From a virus: a stretch of 26,333 nt of DNA. Positions 13,902-20,459 of this stretch are shown here, piece by piece. The notes below the pieces were generated by a model that did not search any database, was not told the origin of the DNA, and was given only the letters and a program-made list of their open reading frames with translations. The DNA lies in the IMG/VR virus record IMGVR_UViG_3300036884_000233, positions 1-26,333 of that record, one strand, 5' to 3'. How positions within the stretch are numbered: the stretch's first letter is position 1; every line of letters begins with the position of its first letter. A program made the translations under genes and the position numbers.

Positions 13902-14612
13902 ATGCAAGGATTTTATATTGAAATATCAAATGGTCTTTTAAGAGGTCACCGGAAGAGAATGGGTACTGCTGTTTGGGAGTTTATGTGGTTATTGGATAAA
14001 ATGACTAAAATTGACGGAGAAGTGGGTTTTGTATTGGGAGGTAAACCTATCAAATTAAAAGAGATAGCGGAAGATTTAGAAACTAATGAAGTAAATATCT
14101 CTAAAAACCTCAATAAATTGAAATTACAAGGCTATATTCAGATAATAAGAACCGGGAGAGGACTAATAATTAAGGTAATAAAAGCGAAAAAGAGATTTAA
14201 TCAAAAGATTAAATCAGATTTAATGATATCGTTAAATCAGACTTTCCAAAACATCAGTTCTAATAAGACAAGACAGTATAGACAAGACAGTAAGACTATT
14301 ACTAAAGTAATAAAAGAATTTGGAAATCCATTAATAAATGAAATTTCTAAATATTTCTTAGAAGTAATGAAACTTCCCTTAGAGGATTGTACTCAACGAC
14401 AATCCAGGCAATATTGGAATCTTCTTTTAAAAGAGAGCAAAACCGGGATAGAGGGTGTTAAGTGGTTAATCAATTTAGCCAGTAATGATGAGTTTTATAA
14501 AAGCAACATAACATCGAGTAAGGATCTTTATTATAAGCGTGTTAAGATAATTTCAAGAAAGAGAGGTGAACATGGAAAATCAAGAGTCAGCATTGACGTT
14601 ACCAAAATCTAA
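13902..14612 (+). CDS. Replication initiator with winged-helix N-terminus
   Basis: 236 residues. A winged helix-turn-helix lies at about 45-95 (IKLKEIAEDLETNEVNISKN, then LQGYIQIIRTGRG), as in phage replication initiators of the O-protein/DnaD-like type. The C-terminal part is helical and ends with LYYKRVKIISRKRG, a common end in replisome-organiser proteins. These bind origins and recruit helicase loader or helicase. The gene starts immediately after the leader T-run with no SD, and its expression seems controlled by an operator and an attenuator. The next gene's SD and start lie inside its last 45 nt. A transcription regulator is the alternative. Confidence 0.6.
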   Translation: MQGFYIEISNGLLRGHRKRMGTAVWEFMWLLDKMTKIDGEVGFVLGGKPIKLKEIAEDLETNEVNISKNLNKLKLQGYIQIIRTGRGLIIKVIKAKKRFNQKIKSDLMISLNQTFQNISSNKTRQYRQDSKTITKVIKEFGNPLINEISKYFLEVMKLPLEDCTQRQSRQYWNLLLKESKTGIEGVKWLINLASNDEFYKSNITSSKDLYYKRVKIISRKRGEHGKSRVSIDVTKI

Positions 14613-14853
14613 CAATTTTTTAAGCGCTACGGATCCTCTAAGAGTGTGGATATTAACATATCCTGATAGAACTACATTTTATCTAACTGATGAGGAAAGA
14701 GAGCAATTTCTGAGAGAATTGGCAAATGATAAAACCATTATACAAATAGGTAGTCTTACATTAACCGGAAGATTTACTCATCTATATCAATTTAAAAATA
14801 AACCAACCAATAAAGAATATGTGATTGAGGGAAATATGGCGAGGGAAAAATAA
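14572..14853 (+). CDS. Early small protein of unknown function
   Basis: 93 residues from ATG 14572; GAGGTG just before it is a good SD, while the in-frame GTG at 14566 lies within that SD. The middle is a pattern of strands and one helix (RVWILTYPDRTTFYLTDEER, then IIQIGSLTLTGRFTHLYQF). No family recognised. It overlaps the initiator gene, suggesting coordinated expression with replication functions. Confidence 0.5.
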   Translation: MENQESALTLPKSNNFLSATDPLRVWILTYPDRTTFYLTDEEREQFLRELANDKTIIQIGSLTLTGRFTHLYQFKNKPTNKEYVIEGNMAREK

Positions 14854-14864
14854 TATTGGGGGTG

Positions 14865-14885
14865 TTTGATATAGTTTGTATCAAA
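14865..14885 (+). other. 21-bp inverted repeat, possible operator
   Basis: TTTGATA (14865-14871), spacer TAGTTTG, TATCAAA (14879-14885). It has no T-run and lies just upstream of a weak promoter, so it may be a protein-binding site. Confidence 0.4.
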
Positions 14886-14893
14886 AGAGACTA

Positions 14894-14920
14894 TTTACAC
14901 AGCCATAAAACGGGTATAAG
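14894..14920 (+). promoter_or_regulatory. Possible promoter for the recombination cluster
   Basis: TTTACA (14894-14899), a 15-bp spacer and TATAAG (14915-14920). The ATG at 14931 follows after 10 nt, giving a leader of only a few bases. The spacer is shorter than ideal. Confidence 0.4.
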
Positions 14921-14930
14921 CTAGATATAT

Positions 14931-15011
14931 ATGAAAGAACTAAACGTCAAAGAAAACTTAGCGATAATAGCATTTTTCACATTTTGGATAGCAGTAATAC
15001 TTTTTAAATAA
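14931..15011 (+). CDS. 26-residue single-pass membrane peptide
   Basis: A tiny ORF with a charged N-terminus (MKELNVKENLA) and one hydrophobic helix (IIAFFTFWIAVILF) ending in a single Lys. Its stop is followed after 1 nt by the next ATG, the junction type used by several real genes here, and a promoter-like sequence lies upstream. It is plausible as a phage micro-protein acting in the membrane, but so short an ORF could be chance. Confidence 0.4.
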   Translation: MKELNVKENLAIIAFFTFWIAVILFK

Positions 15012-15012
15012 T

Positions 15013-15231
15013 ATGTACGATCAAATGAAACATCAACATAAATACATAGCTACCGGGGAATATATATCAACCGGAAAAAACCTGGTAGGAAAAACAGTCT
15101 CGGCAGTAATTGAAAAAGTAGTTTGCACGGATCCGGAATGCCAAGAGGATAATATTAGAATAAAACAGGGATTGGGATTACAACAGTACTTGCAAAAAGA
15201 TATGGAGGAAGCGGCAGCAACCGGTAACTAA
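15013..15231 (+). CDS. Small protein of unknown function, early cluster
   Basis: 72 residues with a beta-rich first half (YIATGEYISTGKNLVGKTV), a CTDPEC motif in the middle and a helical acidic end. One pair of Cys is not enough to call a zinc finger. It is joined to neighbours on both sides by TAA-T-ATG without a near SD, so translation probably depends on coupling. It sits upstream of two genes that look recombination-related. Confidence 0.5.
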   Translation: MYDQMKHQHKYIATGEYISTGKNLVGKTVSAVIEKVVCTDPECQEDNIRIKQGLGLQQYLQKDMEEAAATGN

Positions 15232-15232
15232 T

Positions 15233-15664
15233 ATGAATAAACAACTTTTAACAATGACACCTAAAAGCCCAATGATGAAAGCGGCAAAGCTAGTCGAGTT
15301 AGGAGTAATAGCTAAAGAACTCCGGGAAAAACTATCGCTAGTAACCGATGAAATGCAGGTCTATAAAGACGATCTCCTAAAAATAACCCAAGACCTAGAT
15401 GTATTATCTCTTAAAACAGGGTCCTATACAATCTCCCGGGCCATAAGAATAACTCCCCAAGTTGAGGATTTTGTCAAACTAAAAGTATCTCTAGAAAAAG
15501 CCGGAGTCCCGGTAATGACAGTTGAGGCCTTCGCACCGCAAATGGATGAGGTATTTAAAGAAGCGCTAAAAGAGGGGAAAGAGTTTGACGGCCTAGGCAA
15601 AAGAGAAACTCAGTATATAGCGGTCCGCATAAGCGATAAAAAGGAGGCAGAAAGTGGAAAATAA
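15233..15664 (+). CDS. Recombination-associated coiled-coil protein
   Basis: 143 residues. The first 55 are helical (ELREKLSLVTDEMQVYKDDL), followed by a compact domain (LKTGSYTISRAIRITPQVED, then KRETQYIAVRIS). It overlaps the next gene by 11 nt and carries that gene's SD, so the two are made together. Small helical proteins next to annealing proteins in phages often modify host nucleases or bind DNA, but no specific family was recognised. The role is inferred from the neighbour. Confidence 0.45.
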   Translation: MNKQLLTMTPKSPMMKAAKLVELGVIAKELREKLSLVTDEMQVYKDDLLKITQDLDVLSLKTGSYTISRAIRITPQVEDFVKLKVSLEKAGVPVMTVEAFAPQMDEVFKEALKEGKEFDGLGKRETQYIAVRISDKKEAESGK

Positions 15665-16442
15665 TAAATTACAGGTATTACCTTCTATAAGAAAACCACA
15701 AAGGGATACAAAGTTTGCTAAAAGGGCAGCGGATATCCTAGTAGACATAGTCAAACAAAACAAATGGGCGATAAAGTTGGGTGGCGACAAAGAGCACTTA
15801 GTTTATGAAGCTTGGCAGACTTTGGGTAAATACTACGGATATACAGTTGAAACCTACGAAGCAGAAGAGGTAGAAATAGCCGGAATCGCTGGATTTAAAG
15901 CCAAGGCTAGAGTGGTAAACGAAAACACAGGAGTTGAGGTAGGAGGCGCTGAGGCATATTGTATGCGAGACGAGGGAAATTGGACTAAAAAACCTACATT
16001 TCAACTAGCAAGTATGGCACAAACCCGAGCCGGAGCTAAAGCTTTACGACAGATATTAAGTTTTGTAGTAGCGCTAGCGGGTTACAATCCAACCCCGGCA
16101 GAGGAAATGACAGGGGACGAGCATATAAACGGCGCAGAAACTTCCAGGACAGAAACAGGTAAACTTGCCAGCGCAAAACAAACAGCATTTATATTTAGGC
16201 TCTTAAAAGAAAAAGGGCATACGGAAAAAGAGTTGACTATAAAATATGGAGTATCAATAGCTGGGTTAAGTAGTCAACAGGCCAGTACGATAATTGAAAA
16301 CTTAATGCAACTTCCGGGGAAAACAAAAGAAAGCCCTGAAGAAGATGGCACGGAAACTACGGACCCGGAGATAAATATAGATGAGGTAGCGGAGGCAATA
16401 GATCAAAACGATAAATCAATGGCAGAGCAAACACCTTACTAA
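15654..16442 (+). CDS. Rad52/ERF-like single-strand annealing protein (putative)
   Basis: 262 residues, GTG start with AAAGGAGG (15640-15647) 6 nt upstream. The N-terminal domain contains a segment typical of phage annealing-type proteins (LASMAQTRAGAKALRQILSF, then VALAGYNPTPAEEM, about 120-155). The second part (ASAKQTAFIFRLLKEKG, about 172-220) is a helical module found at the end of several phage recombination proteins. The C-terminus is acidic, as is common for ssDNA-associated proteins. Such proteins pair complementary strands during phage recombination and replication. Subfamily assignment needs profile comparison. Confidence 0.55.
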   Translation: MENNKLQVLPSIRKPQRDTKFAKRAADILVDIVKQNKWAIKLGGDKEHLVYEAWQTLGKYYGYTVETYEAEEVEIAGIAGFKAKARVVNENTGVEVGGAEAYCMRDEGNWTKKPTFQLASMAQTRAGAKALRQILSFVVALAGYNPTPAEEMTGDEHINGAETSRTETGKLASAKQTAFIFRLLKEKGHTEKELTIKYGVSIAGLSSQQASTIIENLMQLPGKTKESPEEDGTETTDPEINIDEVAEAIDQNDKSMAEQTPY

Positions 16443-16443
16443 T

Positions 16444-16728
16444 ATGACACAACCGGAAAATGTAGCGGCGTATATAAAAGAACATTCAATAGCAACTACG
16501 GATGAGTTAAGAAATAAGTTTCACTACGCAGATGTTCCGAAGGCAGTCAGTCTTGCGATCCACAAACTACACTATCCGATTGTAGCTAAAAGAAATCCAA
16601 ACGGAAGTGCCACTTATTATTGGGGAAAATTACCGGAAAAGAAAGTGTATAATGCTGATGATTATGACTGGTCTAATGGAAGAGCAAGATTAAAAAAAGA
16701 TATTAAGCCAGAACAGTTACATATATGA
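16444..16728 (+). CDS. Small helix-turn-helix-like protein
   Basis: 94 residues. The N-terminal half fits a winged-helix layout (NVAAYIKEHSIATTDELRNK, then a recognition-like helix and an ATYYWG wing). The tail is basic (RARLKKDIKPEQ). It follows the annealing gene by 1 nt (TAA-T-ATG) without an SD. It could be a small regulator or a DNA-binding partner of the annealing protein. Its stop overlaps the next mini-ORF as ATGA. Confidence 0.45.
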   Translation: MTQPENVAAYIKEHSIATTDELRNKFHYADVPKAVSLAIHKLHYPIVAKRNPNGSATYYWGKLPEKKVYNADDYDWSNGRARLKKDIKPEQLHI

Positions 16729-16802
16729 AAAAGAAAAATAAAAAATCAGAGAGACTTTGGAAAATAGCAGTCGCTATTTATTCAGCATACAAACAATTAT
16801 AA
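16725..16802 (+). CDS. 25-residue basic peptide
   Basis: A tiny ORF: a Lys-rich start (MKKKNKKSERLWK) then a short amphipathic or hydrophobic helix (IAVAIYSAYKQL). It overlaps the previous stop (ATGA) and its own stop is 1 nt before the HNH ATG. Because both junctions are of types used by real genes here, it may be translated. No function can be inferred. Confidence 0.35.
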   Translation: MKKKNKKSERLWKIAVAIYSAYKQL

Positions 16803-16803
16803 T

Positions 16804-17307
16804 ATGTTTACAAAAGGACACACAATAAATTTAGGGAGAAAACATTCATTAGAAGCTAAAAATAAAATGAGTAAAATTAGATTATCAAATCCAACTAGAT
16901 ATTGGAAAGGGAAAGAATTTTCTAAAAAGCATAGAGAAAGATTAAGCATTATGAACAGTAGGCCAAGATTAAATACTCGTGGAATAAATAATCCTTTATG
17001 GAAAGGTGGAATTAGTAAAGATAAAAAACATGTAAATGAACAAAAGAAAATGTCTGATTTAAAAAGAAGAATTATTAAAATGAATTTAATAAGTTCTTTT
17101 ACATTAGGAGAATGGGAATTACTTAAAAAACAATATGGTTATATTTGTCCATCATGTTATATAAAAGAACCAGAAATTAAATTAACTATTGATCACATAA
17201 TACCTTTATCAAAAGGTGGTTCAAATATTATTGAAAATATACAACCATTATGTAGAAGTTGTAATAGTCGCAAGCATACAAAAATAATTAAATATGAAAT
17301 GGTTTAA
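16804..17307 (+). CDS. HNH endonuclease with NUMOD3-like repeats
   Basis: 167 residues. The N-terminal half has NUMOD3-like DNA-contact repeats (GRKHSLEAKNKMSKIR, GKEFSKKHRERLSIM) and NNPLWKGG. The HNH core is C115-x2-C118, D130-H131, N145 and C150-x2-C153. It belongs with the genes at 759 and 9567. The composition is more AT-rich and Lys-rich than its neighbours, which fits recent acquisition. It overlaps the next gene by 14 nt, so it has become part of the cluster's translation order. Confidence 0.9.
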   Translation: MFTKGHTINLGRKHSLEAKNKMSKIRLSNPTRYWKGKEFSKKHRERLSIMNSRPRLNTRGINNPLWKGGISKDKKHVNEQKKMSDLKRRIIKMNLISSFTLGEWELLKKQYGYICPSCYIKEPEIKLTIDHIIPLSKGGSNIIENIQPLCRSCNSRKHTKIIKYEMV

Positions 17308-17785
17308 AATATTAATTTGGATAGGAATAATTTATGGAATCTATGGCCACCAACAATTATATTTTAGTACGATTAAACAGGAGAACAAAAATATTAATGA
17401 AATTAAACGAGTACAACTCTTTTTACAAAAGTACAATTCGCCACTCCAAGCGTCTGCAAAAGACTTCATTGAGGCAGCAAAAACATATAAAATTGATTAC
17501 AAAGTACTGGTTGGCATTGCGGGAGTTGAGTCGGGATTTTGTAAGCATCCTGCGCCAGGGACTGCGTACAACTGTTGGGGTTTCCGCAGCTATTCTTCTC
17601 CTTCCGGTTGGTGGCGCTTTGCTAGTTATAGAGAGGGTATTTTCAAAGTCGCCAAAACACTCGGAACTGACAGAACTTACCAGGCCTTCCAAAGAAGTGG
17701 GAAAATCTCAGAACTTGCCTGCCCATATAACAACTGTTCGGAAGATTGGACACAGAGTATAGAATATTTTATAAGTAAAATATGA
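17294..17785 (+). CDS. Membrane-anchored lytic transglycosylase-like protein
   Basis: 163 residues. One hydrophobic segment at 4-18 (FKILIWIGIIYGIYG) acts as signal anchor or signal peptide. The lysozyme-like domain has VLVGIAGVESGFCKH with the presumed catalytic Glu at E79, NCWGF at 93-97, and two Cys pairs that could form disulphides outside the membrane. Related phage proteins cleave glycan strands by a lysozyme or transglycosylase mechanism. It is far from the lysis cassette and beside DNA-processing genes, so it might remodel the wall or act as a second lysin. Alternative frames in this span are shadows. Confidence 0.65.
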   Translation: MKWFKILIWIGIIYGIYGHQQLYFSTIKQENKNINEIKRVQLFLQKYNSPLQASAKDFIEAAKTYKIDYKVLVGIAGVESGFCKHPAPGTAYNCWGFRSYSSPSGWWRFASYREGIFKVAKTLGTDRTYQAFQRSGKISELACPYNNCSEDWTQSIEYFISKI

Positions 17786-18225
17786 TAGGGTTTCCAAAAC
17801 CAGAAAAATTAAATAGACCAAAAATAAACTTTATGAACAATGGTTCTTATCCAAATGTTCAACGAGGTACTTATTTATGCTCTAAGGGAGATGTATACTT
17901 TAGAAGTAAGTGGGAAGCCAATTATGCTCTAGTGTTAGATTTTATGGTTAAGCAAGGCGAGATTAAAAGTTGGGAATATGAGTCAAGGACTTTTGTATTT
18001 AATGAAGTAGATTTTGGAATCAGACGATATTTACCGGACTTTGAAATATTAAACAATGACGGGAGTACGGAGTTTCACGAAATAAAAGGCTACTTTGATA
18101 AGGCAAGCAAAACTAAGATTAAACGAATGGCTAAATATTATCCGGATGTAAAACTAAAGGTAATTGAAAAAGACGAATATAACGCTTATAAAAAACAACT
18201 AGGTAAGGTTTTACATTTTTATTAA
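17782..18225 (+). CDS. PD-(D/E)XK-type nuclease (DUF1064-like)
   Basis: 147 residues. The catalytic pattern is visible: FRSKWEANY (E45), RYLPDFEI (D86) and FHEIKGYF (E100-x-K102), in the order of the restriction-enzyme fold. The middle SWEYESRTFVF fits this family, which includes phage Holliday-junction or branched-DNA nucleases. The N-terminus (20-35) carries a short Tyr/Gly segment. The start overlaps the previous stop (ATGA). The location near replication and recombination genes supports a role in DNA processing. Confidence 0.65.
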   Translation: MIGFPKPEKLNRPKINFMNNGSYPNVQRGTYLCSKGDVYFRSKWEANYALVLDFMVKQGEIKSWEYESRTFVFNEVDFGIRRYLPDFEILNNDGSTEFHEIKGYFDKASKTKIKRMAKYYPDVKLKVIEKDEYNAYKKQLGKVLHFY

Positions 18226-18248
18226 TGGATTTAGCACCTAGTAAGTAA
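18225..18248 (+). other. Seven-codon ORF remnant carrying the APSK tail
   Basis: The reading frame MDLAPSK-stop starts within the preceding TAA (TAATG). It is too short to be a normal gene, but ends with the same 17 bases that close three genes downstream. It looks like the surviving 3' end of a lost or rearranged cassette. Confidence 0.4.
18232..18248 (+). repeat. Repeat TAGCACCTAGTAAGTAA, copy 1 of 4
   Basis: 17 bases identical to copies at 18856, 19061 and 19346, ending in a stop codon. Here it closes only a 7-codon ORF. Confidence 0.85.
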
Positions 18249-18279
18249 AGGAGTAGATTAAGCAATTTATTATAGGTTA

Positions 18280-18308
18280 TTGACAAACCAAAGCGTTTAG
18301 GATATAAT
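18280..18308 (+). promoter_or_regulatory. Perfect-consensus sigma70 promoter heading the small-gene array
   Basis: TTGACA (18280-18285), a 17-bp spacer and TATAAT (18303-18308). The ATG at 18315 follows after 6 nt, so the first message is predicted leaderless. It likely drives the whole run of coupled small genes downstream. Confidence 0.8.
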
Positions 18309-18314
18309 GTAAAT

Positions 18315-18440
18315 ATGGATTACGATTATTTAAAGATAAACACAATTTGCCGACATTGTAAAAAGGATTTAAAAACTCCCACTAAGTTTATTTATCATGT
18401 TTGTAAGAAAATGAGAAAGTCAGCAATAGCAACTGTATGA
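18315..18440 (+). CDS. 41-residue Cys-containing small protein
   Basis: It begins MDYDYLKINTICRHCKKDL and has C-x2-C at residues 12-15 plus a later HVCKK, compatible with a small zinc knuckle; the rest is basic. The gene lies directly behind a perfect promoter and is joined by ATGA to the next gene, both of which argue that it is expressed. No family recognised. It is too short for confident function; nucleic-acid binding is a guess from charge and Cys pattern. Confidence 0.5.
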   Translation: MDYDYLKINTICRHCKKDLKTPTKFIYHVCKKMRKSAIATV

Positions 18441-18565
18441 ATAAACACGCTCAAGCATTAGGCAAACTGGGTGGAAAAGTAAAATCAGAAGCTAAGGCGA
18501 AAGCCGTAAGAGAGAATGGTAAAAAAGGTGGTAGACCTAAGTTTGAGGCTGTAATAAAAGAATGA
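18437..18565 (+). CDS. Small KGGRPK-type protein
   Basis: 42 residues. The pattern LGKLGGKVKSEAKAKAVREN followed by GKKGGRPKF is typical of many short phage and bacterial proteins whose KGGRPK segment resembles an AT-hook-like basic motif. It may bind DNA, but the family has no firm function. ATGA overlaps occur at both ends. The last codons (FEAVIKE-stop) are part of a repeat also found at 18699 and 20969. Confidence 0.55.
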   Translation: MNKHAQALGKLGGKVKSEAKAKAVRENGKKGGRPKFEAVIKE

Positions 18566-18567
18566 AA
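18540..18567 (+). repeat. 28-bp direct repeat, copy A
   Basis: Matches 18699-18726 in 27 of 28 positions. The core GAGGCTGTAATAAAAGAA (18545-18562) recurs exactly at 20969-20986. Copy A codes FEAVIKE-stop. Confidence 0.8.
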
Positions 18568-18705
18568 TATATTTGTAAAGTTTGTAAAGATAAAGGTTGT
18601 TTAAGAAAAGACCATGTAAGAGGGCAACCAAGAAATCAGTTTTGTGATAAATGTTATGCCTGTAAAGGGAAAACTGCTCCTTATAAAAGATTAAGGGGAG
18701 TTTGA
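18562..18705 (+). CDS. 47-residue zinc-ribbon-like protein
   Basis: Four Cys pairs or single Cys residues (YICKVCKDKGC and FCDKCYACKG) and His at residue 18 suggest one or two zinc sites; the remainder is basic (RGQPRNQ, KRLRGV). The start overlaps the previous stop (ATGA). The gene is bracketed by the two copies of a 28-bp repeat, so it may be an inserted cassette. Nucleic-acid binding is a reasonable inference from the composition, not shown. Confidence 0.5.
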   Translation: MKYICKVCKDKGCLRKDHVRGQPRNQFCDKCYACKGKTAPYKRLRGV

Positions 18706-18726
18706 GGCTGTAATAAGAGAATGAAA
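18699..18726 (+). repeat. 28-bp direct repeat, copy B
   Basis: Copy of 18540-18567 with one A to G change. Here the frame that codes FEAVIKE is closed by a TAA just upstream, so this is DNA-level duplication rather than a translated tail. It is followed directly by an AAAGGAGG SD. Confidence 0.8.
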
Positions 18727-18734
18727 GGAGGATT

Positions 18735-18872
18735 ATGAATTGTAATTGCAGTTGCCATATAACAGACGAAGAAGCAAAAGCTTGGAATTACCAACAAACT
18801 TGTAAGCATTGTAGGATTAGAAGAAAAGCGTGGGAAAAAGAACAAACCAAGTTAGTAGCACCTAGTAAGTAA
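18735..18872 (+). CDS. 45-residue Cys-rich protein with VAPSK tail
   Basis: It begins MNCNCSCHITDEE and continues with TCKHCRIRRKAW, giving five Cys and two His residues that could bind zinc. The C-terminal half is basic. AAAGGAGG (18724-18731) is a strong SD, which makes expression likely. It ends TKLVAPSK, sharing its last 22 bases with the gene ending at 19362 apart from flanks. Function unknown. Confidence 0.55.
   Translation: MNCNCSCHITDEEAKAWNYQQTCKHCRIRRKAWEKEQTKLVAPSK
18856..18872 (+). repeat. Repeat TAGCACCTAGTAAGTAA, copy 2 of 4
   Basis: Identical 17 bases; with TTAG before and T after it matches copy 4 over 22 bases. It codes APSK-stop with the preceding codons. Confidence 0.85.
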
Positions 18873-18876
18873 TTAT

Positions 18877-19077
18877 ATGATAGTAACAATTTCAAAAAAA
18901 AATAATCAATATAACAACAATTATTATGTGCTTGAGGTTCAGGCACAAGCTAAAGGATTTACGAAAGAAGAATATCAGATAATTTATGAAGCAATGGGGG
19001 TAATTGTCAAAATAATGCAACCTAAAATTTATAGGGAAAGAAGAAAAGCAAAGAAGAAAGTAGCACCTAGTAAGTAA
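18877..19077 (+). CDS. Small basic protein with VAPSK tail
   Basis: 66 residues: a beta-hairpin-like start (MIVTISKKNNQ, YYVLEVQAQAKGF), a helix (KEEYQIIYEAMGVIVKIM) and a very basic end (YRERRKAKKKVAPSK). No SD is evident; the start lies 4 nt after the previous stop, so re-initiation is probable. No family recognised. The basic tail suggests nucleic-acid contact. Confidence 0.5.
   Translation: MIVTISKKNNQYNNNYYVLEVQAQAKGFTKEEYQIIYEAMGVIVKIMQPKIYRERRKAKKKVAPSK
19061..19077 (+). repeat. Repeat TAGCACCTAGTAAGTAA, copy 3 of 4
   Basis: Identical 17 bases closing the gene that begins at 18877, in the same reading frame as the other copies. Confidence 0.85.
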
Positions 19078-19083
19078 TAGAAT

Positions 19084-19362
19084 ATGAAAGAAGAAATAGT
19101 AAATCAAAATATAGATAGAAATTGGGAAAGGTTTATGTTAGCTCTATGGGGTTGGGCAAGTCATTATACCGAATATTGGAAGAAAAGACCAAGTGCTTCT
19201 GCTCCTTTTTATTCAGAGAACGCAATTAAAAGAGCTATTAAGAATATGGTTTTTACAGGAAAAGTAGATAGTGATAGTCAATCCCTAGATGAATGGATAA
19301 AATATGGAGAAGAATTTATGAAAACATTACAAATTAAAAAATTAGTAGCACCTAGTAAGTAA
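19084..19362 (+). CDS. 92-residue protein with VAPSK tail, unknown function
   Basis: A mainly helical, Trp-rich protein (NWERFMLALWGWASHYTEYW) with a central basic stretch (AIKRAIKNMVFTGKVDSD) and the tail KKLVAPSK. The start lies 7 nt after the previous stop with no clear SD. It is not similar to the other VAPSK-tailed ORFs except at the end. No family recognised. Confidence 0.5.
   Translation: MKEEIVNQNIDRNWERFMLALWGWASHYTEYWKKRPSASAPFYSENAIKRAIKNMVFTGKVDSDSQSLDEWIKYGEEFMKTLQIKKLVAPSK
19346..19362 (+). repeat. Repeat TAGCACCTAGTAAGTAA, copy 4 of 4
   Basis: Identical 17 bases closing the gene that begins at 19084; the next gene starts 1 nt later. Confidence 0.85.
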
Positions 19363-19363
19363 T

Positions 19364-19519
19364 ATGAAAAATAAAGCATTTGTAGAATTAAAAGATTTAT
19401 TTAAATTAAGAGATGCAGACGGGAATGTTTTAACCCTAAAACAAGGTAAGTTTAAGAAAACTAAAAGACAAAGTAATTATGGAACTTGGTTTAGGATGTT
19501 ATCTCAGGAAGAAGAATAG
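19364..19519 (+). CDS. 51-residue protein of unknown function
   Basis: It starts 1 nt after the preceding TAA. The sequence reads as a small beta-rich domain (FVELKDLFKLRDADGNVLTL) followed by a basic stretch (GKFKKTKRQ) and an acidic end (LSQEEE). It lacks the VAPSK tail, so the repeat array ends before it. No family recognised. Confidence 0.45.
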   Translation: MKNKAFVELKDLFKLRDADGNVLTLKQGKFKKTKRQSNYGTWFRMLSQEEE

Positions 19520-19527
19520 ATTAAATT

Positions 19528-19710
19528 ATGAAAAATTTAAGAAAAAGATTTATTAAAATGTATGCAAACATTCCTATGGGAGCAAGGAATGAGATAGTTG
19601 CGGTAGTAGGCGATACGACTTTTACTTATAGTCAGTTATTTAATAGCATAAATAGCTTAGACAAAGTTGATAGGGCACTTGAAAATATGGAAAGAATGGA
19701 GATTTTATGA
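19528..19710 (+). CDS. 60-residue protein of unknown function
   Basis: A basic N-terminus (MKNLRKRFIKMYANI), a central beta stretch (NEIVAVVGDTTFTYSQLF) and an amphipathic C-terminal helix (SLDKVDRALENMERM). Its stop overlaps the phosphatase start (ATGA), and the SD of the phosphatase lies in its last codons, so the two are probably co-translated. No known family. Confidence 0.45.
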   Translation: MKNLRKRFIKMYANIPMGARNEIVAVVGDTTFTYSQLFNSINSLDKVDRALENMERMEIL

Positions 19711-20459
19711 ACACACAAGGGAATAACCCTATACAAAGAGAGAAGATGAAAACATTTGCAATATCAGATATACACGGATGCTACAAGGAGCTTATGCTTC
19801 TTTTCAAACAGCTTCCAATAGAACCTGAAAAGGATAGAATAGTCTTTCTTGGCGATTACATTGACCGAGGCAAGGACACTAAATCTGTAATTCAGCAGAT
19901 GATTGACTGGGAGAAGCAATATCCGCATTGGGTATTCTTACAGGGAAATCACGAAGATATGCTTTTAGACGCATTAAGTCCCGACCATTTGAAATATGGC
20001 GACTACTATCAATGGTTTAATCAGGGTGGCAAGGAAACAAAGGAAAGCTACCGACAAGAGGGTATGACAAACTATGATATGGCAACCGCAAAGATTGAAG
20101 ACTTAATGCCTAAAGAGCATTTGAATTTTATATCAAGACTTCCGCTTTGGTTTGAAGATGAGAAATATGCTTTTGTTCACGGAGGCTTCAAGCCTAATGT
20201 AGATTTTTGGAGAACCGCACCGCAAGATTTAATTTGGATAAGAGATGAGTTTATTGATAGCGACTTTGACTGGGGGAAGAAAGTCATTTATGGACACACG
20301 GCTCATAGAGATATAGACCCTAAAAAGAATTTAGAACCTTATGTTCAAGCAAACAAAATTGGAATTGATACAGCAGTTTGTTATTCAGCTAATAATAAAA
20401 TGACGGCTATTGAATTACCAAGTGAGAAGTTTTATTTTCAAAATAATATAGGAAGTTAG
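19707..20459 (+). CDS. PPP-family metallophosphatase
   Basis: 250 residues. The signature motifs of the PPP superfamily are complete: SDIHG (20-24), GDYIDRG (49-55), GNHED (80-84), FVHGG and YGHTAH. They coordinate two metal ions for phosphoester hydrolysis. The length and motif pattern are close to phage lambda phosphatase and to symmetrical Ap4A hydrolases. Possible substrates are phosphoproteins or dinucleoside polyphosphates; these cannot be separated from sequence alone. Either the ATG at 19707 (SD GGAG, ATGA overlap) or the one at 19746, directly before the first motif, could be the start. Confidence 0.9.
   Translation: MNTQGNNPIQREKMKTFAISDIHGCYKELMLLFKQLPIEPEKDRIVFLGDYIDRGKDTKSVIQQMIDWEKQYPHWVFLQGNHEDMLLDALSPDHLKYGDYYQWFNQGGKETKESYRQEGMTNYDMATAKIEDLMPKEHLNFISRLPLWFEDEKYAFVHGGFKPNVDFWRTAPQDLIWIRDEFIDSDFDWGKKVIYGHTAHRDIDPKKNLEPYVQANKIGIDTAVCYSANNKMTAIELPSEKFYFQNNIGS

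Noticed and set aside
16798-16803. TATAAT as promoter of the HNH gene at 16804
   Set aside because: The box touches the ATG, so transcription would begin inside the gene; it arises from the TAA-T-ATG junction.
18225-19362. CRISPR-like or attC-type array
   Set aside because: The repeats are unevenly spaced (624, 205 and 285 bp) and end ORFs; there are no uniform spacers, no palindromic attC structure, and no integrase or Cas gene nearby.
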